Source: Comamonadaceae bacterium
Lineage (GTDB): Bacteria; Pseudomonadota; Gammaproteobacteria; Burkholderiales; Burkholderiaceae_C
DNA: 56,673 bases
Reading direction: 5' to 3'
Assembly: GCA_947455935.1 (NCBI GenBank)
Contig: CANGPV010000003.1
Coordinates: 1-56,673, forward strand
The notes beneath the pieces are model-generated. The model was not told the DNA's origin. It did no database searches and saw only the letters and a program-made list of their open reading frames with translations. The translations under genes were made by a program, and so were the position numbers. Below are positions 1-9,578 of this stretch, one piece after another; the stretch's first letter is position 1; the number at the start of each line of letters is the position of its first letter.

Positions 1-592
1 CGGCTTGCACGGTGATGGCGGCGATTTCGTCATTGAACTTGCCGGCTGCTTGGGCCGCACAGGCTTTTTGCTGGCTGGCCGCGCCGTACTCGTCCATGGC
101 GTCTCGGCCGATGTTGTAGCGCTTGGCCACTTGCTCGGCGGTTTGCAGCATGTTCCAGTAAATTTCGGGCTTCTTTTTGTTGAGCGCGGGGTCCATCAGC
201 ATGTGTTGGTTCATTTCTTGTTGCACACAAGAGATGCTCTCCACGCCACCGGCCACATACACATCGCCCTCACCGGCGATGACGCGCTGAGACGCCAGTG
301 CAATGGCTTGCAAACCCGACGAGCAAAAACGGTTGATGGTCAAGCCGCTCACGGTGATGGGGCAATCGGCCATCAAAGCGATTTGACGCGCGATGTTGGC
401 GCCGGTCGCACCCTCGGGGTTGGCGCAACCCATGATGACGTCTTCGACGTGGGCGGCGTCAATGCCGGCACGGGCGATGGCGTGCTTGACCGCGTGGCCA
501 CCCAAGGTGGCACCGTGGGTCATGTTGAAAGCCCCGCGCCAGCTTTTGGCCAAGGGAGTGCGAGCGGTGGAGACGATGACAGCGTTGGTCAT
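1..592 (-). CDS. Acetyl-CoA C-acyltransferase (thiolase), 3' end cut by window edge
   Basis: Thiolase performing the last step of beta-oxidation, CoA-dependent cleavage of a 3-ketoacyl-CoA (or the reverse condensation). About 197 residues are visible, the N-terminal half of a family usually near 390. The start MTNAVIVSTARTPLAKS is typical. The nucleophilic cysteine lies at residue 90 in the motif NRFCSSGLQAI, and the conserved GGVESIS block follows. The C-terminal half with the catalytic His and the second Cys lies outside the window. The start is 10 bases after the stop of the hydratase/dehydrogenase gene, so the two form a fadBA-like pair. Chain-length preference, and degradative versus biosynthetic role, cannot be decided; the neighbours argue for degradation. 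Confidence 0.93.
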   Translation of the reverse strand, partial: MTNAVIVSTARTPLAKSWRGAFNMTHGATLGGHAVKHAIARAGIDAAHVEDVIMGCANPEGATGANIARQIALMADCPITVSGLTINRFCSSGLQAIALASQRVIAGEGDVYVAGGVESISCVQQEMNQHMLMDPALNKKKPEIYWNMLQTAEQVAKRYNIGRDAMDEYGAASQQKACAAQAAGKFNDEIAAITVQA

Positions 593-602
593 GATGGGTT
601 CC

Positions 603-2705
603 TTAATTGAATGTTTTGCCTTCAGCCACCAAGCGAGCGAGCAAGGGGGCGGGTTGCCAGAATTTGGCGTCATCATGCGGGTTTTGCGCAAAGCGGTGCA
701 TGGTTTGCACCACATTGAACAGCCCAAACTGGTCGGCGTAATTCATGGGGCCGCCACGGTAAATGGGGAAGCCGTAGCCGGTGATGTAGACCATGTCGAT
801 GTCGCTGGCACGCGCGGCAATGCCCTCTTCCAAAATGAAAGCGGCTTCGTTGACCAACGAGAACACCAAGCGCTGAACGATTTCATCGTCGCTGATTTTG
901 CGAGCGGTCATGCCCAAGGTGCTACGGTGTTGGGCGATCATGTCCTCCACCTCTTTGTTGGGGATGGCGTCGCGTTTGCCAGGCAGGTAGTCGTACCAGC
1001 CCTTGCCCACTTTTTGACCAAAACGGCCAAGTTCGCACAACAGGTCAGCAGTTTTGCTGTATTTCAGGTCGGGCTTTTCCACATAGCGGCGCTTGCGGAT
1101 GGCCCAGCCAATGTCGTTGCCAGCCAAGTCGCCCATGCGGAACGGTCCCATTGCAAAACCAAATTTCTCCACCGCACGGTCCACCTGTTGCGGTGTGCAA
1201 CCTTCTTCGATGAGGAAACCGGCTTGGCGGCTGTACTGCTCAATCATGCGGTTGCCGATGAAGCCATCGCACACGCCAGACACCACGGCGGTTTTCTTGA
1301 TCTTTTTGGCCACACCCATGACGGTGGCCATCACGTCTTTGCCCGTGGCCGAGCCGCGCACCACTTCCAAGAGCTTCATCACATTGGCGGGGCTGAAAAA
1401 GTGCAAGCCCACCACGTCGTGCGGACGCTTTGTGAAAGCGGCGATGGCGTTGACGTCCAAGGTCGAGGTGTTGGACGCCAAGATGGCACCGGGTTTCATC
1501 ACCTCGTCGAGTTTTTTGAACACGGTTTCTTTCACACCCATGTCCTCGAACACCGCTTCAATCACCAAGTCGGCGTCTTTCAAGTCGTCGTAATTCAAGG
1601 TGCTGGAGAGCAAGCCCATGCGCTGGGCCATCTTGTCTTCCTTCAACTTGCCCTTTTTCACTTGGGCTTGGTAGTTTTTCTCGATGATGGCAAGGCCTTT
1701 GTCCAAGGCTTCTTGCTTCATCTCCAAAATCTTGACCGGAATACCTGCATTGAGGAAGTTCATGCTGATGCCGCCACCCATGGTGCCCGCACCAATGACG
1801 GCCACGCTTTTGATCTCACGCACGGGGGTGTCCGCAGGCACATCGGCGATTTTGGTGGTGGCACGTTGCGCCACAAACAAATGGCGCAAAGCGCGGCATT
1901 CGGGGGTGAACATCAGGTTGGTGAAGATTTCGCGCTCGGCTTCCATGCCTTGGTCGAACTTCATCTTGGTGGCGTTTTGCACCGCTTCAATGCATTTGAG
2001 GGGCGCGGGGTATTTGCCCTTGGTCATGCCGTTGACCATGTTGGTGCTGAACTTGAAGAAGGCATCGGCATTGGGGTGCTTGCAAGGCATGTCACGCACA
2101 CGTGGCAAAGGCGAGGTACCCACCACGCTTTTGGCAAAGGCGATGGCTTCGTCCATCAAGCTAGCTGCTGAAGTGGCCATCTGATCGAACAGTTTTTGGC
2201 CTGGGAGCATGGCCAGCATCTCGCTCTTGATGGGCTCACCACTGACGATCATGTTCAGTGCTGGTTCGACGCCCAAGACACGTGGCAAGCGCTGTGTGCC
2301 ACCCGCGCCAGGGATGAGGCCGAGCTTGACTTCAGGCAAAGCCACATCGGTGCCGGGGGCTGCCATTCGGTAGTGGCAACCCAGCGCAAGTTCCAAGCCG
2401 CCACCCATGGCCACCGTGTGAATCGCAGCCACCACCGGCTTGGTGGCATTTTCAATTGCACTGATGAGTGTGAGCAAATGCGGTTCTTGGATGGCCTTGG
2501 GCGAGCCAAATTCTTTGATATCAGCGCCGCCAGAAAAAGCCTTGCCTGCGCCCGTGACCACGATGGCGGTGACGGCGTTGTCAGCCAAGGCTTTGTCCAA
2601 CCCCTGCATGAATGCTTGGCGGGTGGCCAAACCCAGGCCGTTGACGGGCGGGTTGTTCAAGGTAATCACAGCGACATCGCCGTGGACTGCATAGTCAGCG
2701 CTCAT
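603..2705 (-). CDS. Bifunctional enoyl-CoA hydratase / 3-hydroxyacyl-CoA dehydrogenase (FadB/FadJ type)
   Basis: A 700-residue two-activity beta-oxidation enzyme: hydration of 2-enoyl-CoA, then NAD-dependent oxidation of the 3-hydroxyacyl-CoA. The N-terminal crotonase domain (about 1-190) shows the oxyanion-hole segment FSGGADIKEF and candidate catalytic glutamates at 105 (GGGLELALG) and 125 (ALPEVKLG). The Rossmann domain starts near 301 with VAVIGAGTMGGG. The dehydrogenase catalytic His is at about 435 in VGLHFFSPA. The C-terminal dehydrogenase domains run to the end, with the late motif GYGFPIYRGGPM. An AAGGAA ribosome-binding site precedes the ATG. It lies between the LivF-type ATPase gene and the thiolase, so it is the core of the catabolic module. 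Substrate length is unknown. Confidence 0.95.
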   Translation of the reverse strand: MSADYAVHGDVAVITLNNPPVNGLGLATRQAFMQGLDKALADNAVTAIVVTGAGKAFSGGADIKEFGSPKAIQEPHLLTLISAIENATKPVVAAIHTVAMGGGLELALGCHYRMAAPGTDVALPEVKLGLIPGAGGTQRLPRVLGVEPALNMIVSGEPIKSEMLAMLPGQKLFDQMATSAASLMDEAIAFAKSVVGTSPLPRVRDMPCKHPNADAFFKFSTNMVNGMTKGKYPAPLKCIEAVQNATKMKFDQGMEAEREIFTNLMFTPECRALRHLFVAQRATTKIADVPADTPVREIKSVAVIGAGTMGGGISMNFLNAGIPVKILEMKQEALDKGLAIIEKNYQAQVKKGKLKEDKMAQRMGLLSSTLNYDDLKDADLVIEAVFEDMGVKETVFKKLDEVMKPGAILASNTSTLDVNAIAAFTKRPHDVVGLHFFSPANVMKLLEVVRGSATGKDVMATVMGVAKKIKKTAVVSGVCDGFIGNRMIEQYSRQAGFLIEEGCTPQQVDRAVEKFGFAMGPFRMGDLAGNDIGWAIRKRRYVEKPDLKYSKTADLLCELGRFGQKVGKGWYDYLPGKRDAIPNKEVEDMIAQHRSTLGMTARKISDDEIVQRLVFSLVNEAAFILEEGIAARASDIDMVYITGYGFPIYRGGPMNYADQFGLFNVVQTMHRFAQNPHDDAKFWQPAPLLARLVAEGKTFN

Positions 2706-2743
2706 AGAAATTCCTTGTCAGAAGGGGATGGAAAACGTAAAAA

Positions 2744-2757
2744 AGAACGGTCGTACT
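2744..2757. promoter_or_regulatory. Candidate TetR-type operator upstream of the fadB-like gene
   Basis: The 14-mer AGAACGGTCGTACT is an imperfect dyad: five of seven position pairs are complementary, with ACG and CGT half-sites around a two-base centre. It sits in the 55-base gap between the livF-type stop and the fadB-like start, next to the AT-rich string TATAAAAT on the minus strand. Dyads of the ACG-NN-CGT kind are common targets of TetR-family repressors of acyl-CoA metabolism. No regulator gene is visible, so the assignment is inference. Confidence 0.35.
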
Positions 2758-2760
2758 ATT

Positions 2761-3456
2761 TTATACCTCTAACCATTCCTTGCGGATGGCCGCGTCGGCT
2801 CGCAAAGCGTCAGGGGTGCCGTCAAACACCATGCTGCCGTGCCCCATGACCAAGGCGCGGTCAGATATTTGCATGGCGATGGTGAGTTTTTGCTCAATCA
2901 GCAGCACAGACACGCCACGGTTGCGCAGTTCGCGTAAAAACTGCCCCACCAGTTCGACGATTTTGGGAGCCAAGCCCTCTGTCGGTTCATCGATGATGAT
3001 GAGTTCGGGGTCGCCCATGAGGCTGCGACACAGGGTGAGCATTTGCTGCTCGCCGCCTGACAACACACCAGCTTCGGTATGTTGACGTTCGCGCAAGCGT
3101 GGGAACAAGTTGTACATATCTTCAAAATCCCAACGGCCTGTGGGCAGCTTGCCCTTCAGGCCCAGCAACAGGTTTTGGTGCACCGTGAGTTTGGGGAAGA
3201 TGTCGCGGTTTTCAGGCACATAACCCAGGCCGAGGTGGGCAATTTCAAAAGGTTTGAGGCCAACGATTTCTTGGTTTTGCCAAAGAATGCTGCCCTGTGC
3301 ATCGACCAAGCCCATGATGGCTTTGGCCGTGGTGGAGCGCCCCGAGCCGTTGCGACCCAAGAGTGCCACGATTTCACCCTTGCCCACGCCAAAACTCACG
3401 CCATGCAACACATGGCTTTTGCCGTAATAGGCATGAAGATTGTCAACCCGCAGCAT
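2761..3456 (-). CDS. livF: LivF-type ABC transporter ATPase
   Basis: A 231-residue ATP-hydrolysing subunit of a branched-chain amino-acid-type (HAAT family) importer on the cytoplasmic membrane face. The ABC signature LSGGEQQ is at 132-137 and Walker B LIIIDEPTEGL at about 152-162. The Walker A loop reads GRNGSGRST at 34-42, so the near-invariant lysine is arginine (R40, codon CGC at 3337-3339). The rest of the domain looks intact and the reading frame is open. The ATG directly abuts the stop of the livG-type gene. The context with an acyl-CoA ligase and beta-oxidation genes suggests that an organic acid rather than leucine is imported. Confidence 0.92.
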   Translation of the reverse strand: MLRVDNLHAYYGKSHVLHGVSFGVGKGEIVALLGRNGSGRSTTAKAIMGLVDAQGSILWQNQEIVGLKPFEIAHLGLGYVPENRDIFPKLTVHQNLLLGLKGKLPTGRWDFEDMYNLFPRLRERQHTEAGVLSGGEQQMLTLCRSLMGDPELIIIDEPTEGLAPKIVELVGQFLRELRNRGVSVLLIEQKLTIAMQISDRALVMGHGSMVFDGTPDALRADAAIRKEWLEV

Positions 3457-4221
3457 TCAGTGTCCCTCTTGCAAACTGCCCAAATAGGCTTCTTGCACAC
3501 GGGCGTTGGCGCGTACCTTGTCAGGCGTGTCAAACGCAATGATTTCGCCATAGACCAGCACCGCGATTTTGTCGGCCAAGCCAAACACCACGCCCATATC
3601 GTGTTCCACTGCCAGCAAAGTTTTGCCTTGGGTGACTTCTTTGATCAGGCCAATGAAACGCTCGGTCTCGCTGTTGTTCATGCCCGCTGTGGGCTCATCG
3701 AGCAACACCACCTCGGCGCCACCGGCCATGGTGATACCAATTTCCAAAGCACGTTGCTCGGCGTAGGTGAGGTTCATGGCCAAGGTGTCCCGCTTGGACG
3801 CCAAGCGTATGCGCTGCATCCAGTTCTCGGCCAAGGCATTCGCGTCTTTCAAATTGCCTAAGAAGGACCAAAAGCTGTAACGGTGGCCCAAACTCCACAA
3901 CACCGCACAACGCAGGTTTTCAAACACGCTGAGTTTGGGGAAGATGTTGGTGATTTGGAAGCTGCGTGACAAGCCCAGCCGGTTGATTTCAAAAGGCTTG
4001 AGACCGTCGATGCGATGACCATTCAAATGAATGCTGCCGCCACTGGGGGCGAAGCGTCCGCTGATGAGGTTGAACAGCGTGGACTTGCCCGCACCGTTAG
4101 GGCCGATGATGGCGACCCGCTCACCGGCCTTCACCTGTAACTCCACGCCGCGGATGATTTCGGTTTTGCCAAATTGCTTGGTCAGGCCTTGGATATCCAG
4201 CGAAAACGGCGCGGCGCTCAT
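3457..4221 (-). CDS. livG: LivG-type ABC transporter ATPase
   Basis: A 254-residue second ATPase subunit of the HAAT-type importer. Walker A GPNGAGKST is at 40-48 with the normal lysine, and Walker B VVLLDEPTAGM at 171-181. The signature motif is LTYAEQ at 151-156, where the usual serine-x-glycine-glycine core is altered; LivG-type proteins often have LSYGEQ here. The start codon overlaps the livM-type stop by four bases (ATGA). A normal Walker A here next to a variant one in LivF would make the ATPase pair asymmetric. Expected length for the family. Confidence 0.94.
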   Translation of the reverse strand: MSAAPFSLDIQGLTKQFGKTEIIRGVELQVKAGERVAIIGPNGAGKSTLFNLISGRFAPSGGSIHLNGHRIDGLKPFEINRLGLSRSFQITNIFPKLSVFENLRCAVLWSLGHRYSFWSFLGNLKDANALAENWMQRIRLASKRDTLAMNLTYAEQRALEIGITMAGGAEVVLLDEPTAGMNNSETERFIGLIKEVTQGKTLLAVEHDMGVVFGLADKIAVLVYGEIIAFDTPDKVRANARVQEAYLGSLQEGH

Positions 4222-5492
4222 GCGGCCTCCTTGGCTTGCTGAGCGGCGACGATCTCGGTTTGTATATCGCTCCAGCGGATGGCAAAGGAGCGTCGCACAG
4301 CTTCAAAGACGCCCAAACCTAGCAGCAGCAAAGCGCAAGACACGCCCCAAGTGAGGGGGTTTTGGGTGTTGAGCACCCAACCGGCAAAAGGCAAATCGGG
4401 GCCGTTGGCGGCATTGAGTTGCAGGTGGTAAATCATTTCTACCAAAGCACCCGCACCAGCCAGCATCAGCGCCATGGCCACCACCAAACCAGCGTAAGAC
4501 GGCAACAAGCGAGACAAGGCACCCGCTTTGGCCACCCTGATGTTCATCATGATCAAACCCGCCAAACCGCCTGGCGCATACACCACCATGAACAAAAACA
4601 CCAGGCCCAAATAGAGCAACCAGGCTTTGGTGATTTCCGACAACAGCACAAAGGCCAAGACCATCAAAATGCCACCCAAGATGGGGCCAAAGAAGAACGT
4701 TGCGCCACCCAAAAACGTGAACAGCAAGTAAGCACCCGAGCGAGCGGGGCCCACCACTTCGGCGGTGACGATCTCGAAATTGATCGCCCCCAAGCCACCC
4801 GCAATGCCAGCAAAAAAGCCCGCAATGATGAAGGCGCGGTAACGCACTTGCTGGGTGTTGTAGCCCACAAACTCCACACGCTCGGGGTTGTCACGCACGG
4901 CATTCAAGATGCGCCCCAAAGGCGTTTGGGTCAAGGCATAGAGCAACGCCACGGACACAAAGGTATAAAAAGCGATGAGGTAATACACCTGACGCTGCGG
5001 CCCAAAGGTGATGCCCATGAAAGCCTCGCCCACCACGCGGTTGGCAGACACGCCAGCCTCGCCGCCAAAAAATTCGGAGAACATCAGCGACATGGCAAAC
5101 ACCAACTCGGCCATGCCCAAAGTGATCATTGAGAACGTGGTACCCGATTTTTTGGTGGTTACATAGCCCAGCAAAATGGCGAACCCCATGCCGGCCAGAC
5201 CGCCCACCAAGGGAAGCACCACCACTGGCAGGTGCAGCGTACCTTGGCCAATGGCGTTGAGCGCATGGATGGCAAAGTAACTGCCCATGCCGCTGTAGAC
5301 CGCGTGGCCAAAACTCAACATGCCGCCCTGCCCCAGCAACAAGTTGTAGGACAGGCAAGCAATAATGGCAATGCCCATTTGCGACAACATGGTTTGCGAC
5401 AAATTGCTGGTGAAGACCCAAGGGGCAAGCAACAACACCAGCGCAAAGCCCAGCCAGACACCATAGCGAGAAAGCACATTGGTCATGCTCAT
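4218..5492 (-). CDS. livM: LivM-type ABC transporter permease
   Basis: A 424-residue polytopic inner-membrane permease. Hydrophobic segments run through most of the chain, and the characteristic stretch GQGGMLSFGHAVYSGMGSY lies at about residues 54-72. A hydrophilic tail of about 35 residues ends the protein (RSFAIRWSDIQTEIVAAQQ). It overlaps both neighbours by four bases, so permeases and ATPases are translationally coupled. The length matches long LivM forms such as that of E. coli. Substrate is unknown; it should pair with the LivH-type subunit. Confidence 0.94.
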   Translation of the reverse strand: MSMTNVLSRYGVWLGFALVLLLAPWVFTSNLSQTMLSQMGIAIIACLSYNLLLGQGGMLSFGHAVYSGMGSYFAIHALNAIGQGTLHLPVVVLPLVGGLAGMGFAILLGYVTTKKSGTTFSMITLGMAELVFAMSLMFSEFFGGEAGVSANRVVGEAFMGITFGPQRQVYYLIAFYTFVSVALLYALTQTPLGRILNAVRDNPERVEFVGYNTQQVRYRAFIIAGFFAGIAGGLGAINFEIVTAEVVGPARSGAYLLFTFLGGATFFFGPILGGILMVLAFVLLSEITKAWLLYLGLVFLFMVVYAPGGLAGLIMMNIRVAKAGALSRLLPSYAGLVVAMALMLAGAGALVEMIYHLQLNAANGPDLPFAGWVLNTQNPLTWGVSCALLLLGLGVFEAVRRSFAIRWSDIQTEIVAAQQAKEAA

Positions 5493-6520
5493 GTGTCCCG
5501 TTTGCCCAGCAGTCCGCGTGGGCGGAAAATCAAAATCAGCACCAGCATGAGGTAAGGCAGGATGGGGGCGACTTGCGACACCGTGAGTTTGACAAAGCTG
5601 TTGTTCTTCCAGTCGGCTGACAAGACGACACCCATGTCTTTGAACAGTTGCAAGAGCGAGTAGTCAATGGCCACCGCAAAGGTTTGCACGATGCCAATCA
5701 CCAAAGACGCCAAAAACGCGCCGCTCAGTGAACCCATGCCGCCCACCACCACCACCACAAAAATAACCGATCCCACCGTTGCTGCCATGGCCGGCTCGGT
5801 GATGAAGGTAAAGCCGCCAATCACCCCCGCCAAGCCCGCCAAACCGGTACCCATGGCAAACACCAGCATGAACACACGCGGCACGTTGTGGCCCAAGGTT
5901 TCCACCGTTTCGGGATGGGTCAGGGCCGCTTGGATGATGAGACCCGCACGGGTGCGGGTCAGCACCCACCACAGGCTGATGACCATGGCGATGGCCGTCA
6001 CCATGATGAACGCACGGGTGGCAGGAAAGGGTGTGCAGACAATGCGAACCGCCGTGTCCGCGACTTGGCAGATCTCACCGCCCGCCCCCGCCACCAAAGA
6101 CAAACCCAGTTGCCCATGGTTGATGAGGGTGAACACGGGGCCTTGTAAAAACATGGGCGGGTTGAATTCCACGGCCACGCGACCCCACAGCAGTTGCACC
6201 AACTCCAGCACGATATAAGAAAGTCCAAAGGTCACCAGCAGCTCGGAGACATGGCCCATTTTGTGGACTTTGCGCAGAATCTTGCTTTCAAACAAGGCAC
6301 CGGCTGCACCGGTGAGCAGCGGAGCCAACACCAAAGCTGGCCCAAAACCGATGCGGCTCTCCAGGGTGTAACCCATGTAAGCGCCGAGCATGTAAAAACT
6401 GGCATGTGCAAAGTTGAGCACCCCCATCATGCTGAAGATCAGCGTCAGCCCCGAGCTGAGCATGAACAACAACAGGCCGTAGCTCAGGCCGTTGAGCGAG
6501 GAGATGAGGAAAAATTCCAT
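5489..6520 (-). CDS. livH: LivH-type ABC transporter permease
   Basis: A 343-residue inner-membrane permease of the importer. The N-terminus NGLSYGLLLFMLSSGLTLIFSMMGVLNFAHAS is the LivH hallmark region (only partly conserved in general permeases), and FVVVVVGGMGSLSGAF is near the middle. A periplasmic-type insert around residues 125-165 contains several cysteines (EICQVADTAVRIVC), a little longer than the E. coli LivH equivalent. The gene lies 63 bases after the substrate-binding protein gene and overlaps livM by four bases. Confidence 0.94.
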   Translation of the reverse strand: MEFFLISSLNGLSYGLLLFMLSSGLTLIFSMMGVLNFAHASFYMLGAYMGYTLESRIGFGPALVLAPLLTGAAGALFESKILRKVHKMGHVSELLVTFGLSYIVLELVQLLWGRVAVEFNPPMFLQGPVFTLINHGQLGLSLVAGAGGEICQVADTAVRIVCTPFPATRAFIMVTAIAMVISLWWVLTRTRAGLIIQAALTHPETVETLGHNVPRVFMLVFAMGTGLAGLAGVIGGFTFITEPAMAATVGSVIFVVVVVGGMGSLSGAFLASLVIGIVQTFAVAIDYSLLQLFKDMGVVLSADWKNNSFVKLTVSQVAPILPYLMLVLILIFRPRGLLGKRDT

Positions 6521-6583
6521 GTCAGATCACAGCCCCTGGCCGACGCACAAGCAGGGCGTCAGCGCAGCGGACACCGTGTGCTC

Positions 6584-7816
6584 TCAGGAAGGCAGTTTCA
6601 TTTGGCAGCTGGTCGGCGTGCTCGAGATATAGGGCTCGAAAGTTTTCACCGGTGCCAAGGTCATGCCTGTGTTTTCTGCGCTGTAGGGGTATTTTTTGTC
6701 CGCCTTTTGCCACACGGTCATGAACAGGGTTTGCTGCATTTGGTGGTCGAGCTTGCGCATTTCCATGTCGCCGTTGTAGCCCTTGAATTTGTAGCCATGC
6801 ATGGCCGCAGCCACTTTGACGGGGTCGGTGGAACCCGCTTTGGCCATGGCTTGGGTGAGCAAATCAAAAATACCAATCATGGAGCCGGTGTACAAATCGT
6901 CGTTGTACTTGGCTTTGAAGCCCGCCATGTACTGGCTCATGCGCCCGCCCATGTTGTAGTGGGCATAGCTGACTTGGTAAACACGGCCCGCACCGTTTTG
7001 ACCCAGCGCTGTGGGTGTGCCCGACACGCCGGTGTAATAGGTGAAGAATTTACCGTTGTAGCCGCCTTCGTTAGCGGCTTTGACCAACAAGGCCAAGTCA
7101 GAACCCCAGTTACCGGTGATCACCGAGTCAGCACCTGAGGCTTTGATTTTGGCGATGTAGGGTGCGAAGTCACGCACTTGGGCCAAGGGGTGCAGGTCTT
7201 CGCCGACGATTTCAATGTCGGGACGCTTGCGGCTCAGGTTTTCTTTGGCGTATTTGATGACTTGCTGACCATGTGAATAGTTTTGGTTAAGCAAATAGAC
7301 TTTTTTGACCTCCGGCATGTCTTTGATGAAGGTGGTCATGGCTTCCATCTTCATGGAGGTATCGGCGTCAAAGCGGAAATGCCAGTAACTGCATTTGCTG
7401 TTGGTGAAGTCGGGGTCTACCGCAGAGTGGTTGAGGAAAATAATTTCTTTGCCAGGGTTGCGTTCGTTGTGTTTGTTCACCGCGTCAAGCAAAGCACCGG
7501 CAACCGATGAGCCATTGCCTTGGGTGATGTAGCGCACGCCTTGGTCCATGGCCGACTTGAGTTGGTTCAAGCTTTCAGCAGGGCTGAGTTTGTTGTCCAA
7601 GCCGATGATTTCAAACTTCACACCCGCTGGGTTGCTTTTGTTGGTTTCCTCGGCCAAGTACTGCAAGGTTTTTAATTGGTTGGAACCCACAGGGGCCATC
7701 AAACCAGACAAGGGGTCAATCCAAGCGATTTTGACGGTTTCGCCTTTTTGCGCCCACGCATTCAAGGACAAGATGCTGGTGAGTGTGAGAGCCAGCCAAG
7801 TAGTACGCGATGCCAT
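6584..7816 (-). CDS. Periplasmic substrate-binding protein of the HAAT-type importer
   Basis: A 410-residue type I periplasmic binding protein. A signal peptide of about 22 residues ends at AWA before QKGETVKIAWIDPLSG. The body has the two-lobe Leu/Ile/Val-binding pattern, for example LNQNYSHGQQV and the GNWGSDLALLVKAA region. An AGGAG Shine-Dalgarno sequence precedes the ATG. It is the only ligand-binding component beside LivHMGF and should set substrate specificity. Its place between an acyl-CoA ligase and the permeases suggests a carboxylate ligand such as a fatty, aromatic or sulfur-containing acid, but the sequence does not prove which. Confidence 0.93.
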   Translation of the reverse strand: MASRTTWLALTLTSILSLNAWAQKGETVKIAWIDPLSGLMAPVGSNQLKTLQYLAEETNKSNPAGVKFEIIGLDNKLSPAESLNQLKSAMDQGVRYITQGNGSSVAGALLDAVNKHNERNPGKEIIFLNHSAVDPDFTNSKCSYWHFRFDADTSMKMEAMTTFIKDMPEVKKVYLLNQNYSHGQQVIKYAKENLSRKRPDIEIVGEDLHPLAQVRDFAPYIAKIKASGADSVITGNWGSDLALLVKAANEGGYNGKFFTYYTGVSGTPTALGQNGAGRVYQVSYAHYNMGGRMSQYMAGFKAKYNDDLYTGSMIGIFDLLTQAMAKAGSTDPVKVAAAMHGYKFKGYNGDMEMRKLDHQMQQTLFMTVWQKADKKYPYSAENTGMTLAPVKTFEPYISSTPTSCQMKLPS

Positions 7817-7835
7817 TCAAATCTCCTAGATTGCA

Positions 7836-7885
7836 ATATCCCCCTAGCCTACTGGCAAACGGGGGTTTACTCGGCTAGGGAATAT
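7836..7885. repeat. Imperfect inverted repeat between ligase and binding-protein genes
   Basis: The arm ATATCCCCCTAGCC at 7836-7849 is mirrored by GGCTAGGGAATAT at 7873-7885, around a 23-base spacer. It begins just after the ligase stop codon and ends upstream of the binding-protein Shine-Dalgarno sequence. It may fold as an attenuating or mRNA-processing hairpin that adjusts transporter versus ligase expression, or be a protein-binding dyad. No T-run follows, so it is not a canonical terminator. Confidence 0.4.
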
Positions 7886-7886
7886 C

Positions 7887-9512
<1,626 letters not shown>

Positions 9513-9560
9513 GGACAGTCTCCTAGGGGCATCGCCCTGTAGCGGTTAAGGTTGGGCCGT

Positions 9561-9572
9561 ATTGTGCACAAT
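9561..9572. promoter_or_regulatory. Perfect 12-bp palindrome in the ligase/selO divergent region
   Basis: ATTGTGCACAAT is a perfect dyad in the short intergenic stretch between the divergent acyl-CoA ligase gene (start 9512) and selO (start 9579). Its position fits an operator for a dimeric repressor or activator controlling one or both genes. It partly overlaps sequence that would be coding if selO began at the upstream TTG at 9552. Function is inference. Confidence 0.35.
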
Positions 9573-9578
9573 CGACCG

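Noticed and set aside
393-2171. Long open frame of 592 codons on the plus strand opposite the thiolase and hydratase/dehydrogenase genes
   Set aside because: The antisense proteins have complete catalytic motifs over the same bases, while this frame gives a His/Val/Ala-rich string with no domain pattern. It is a codon-bias shadow.
9552-9578. TTG at 9552 as the selO start
   Set aside because: It would add nine residues without family support and place coding sequence over the palindrome at 9561-9572; the ATG at 9579 is preferred, though neither has a strong ribosome-binding site.
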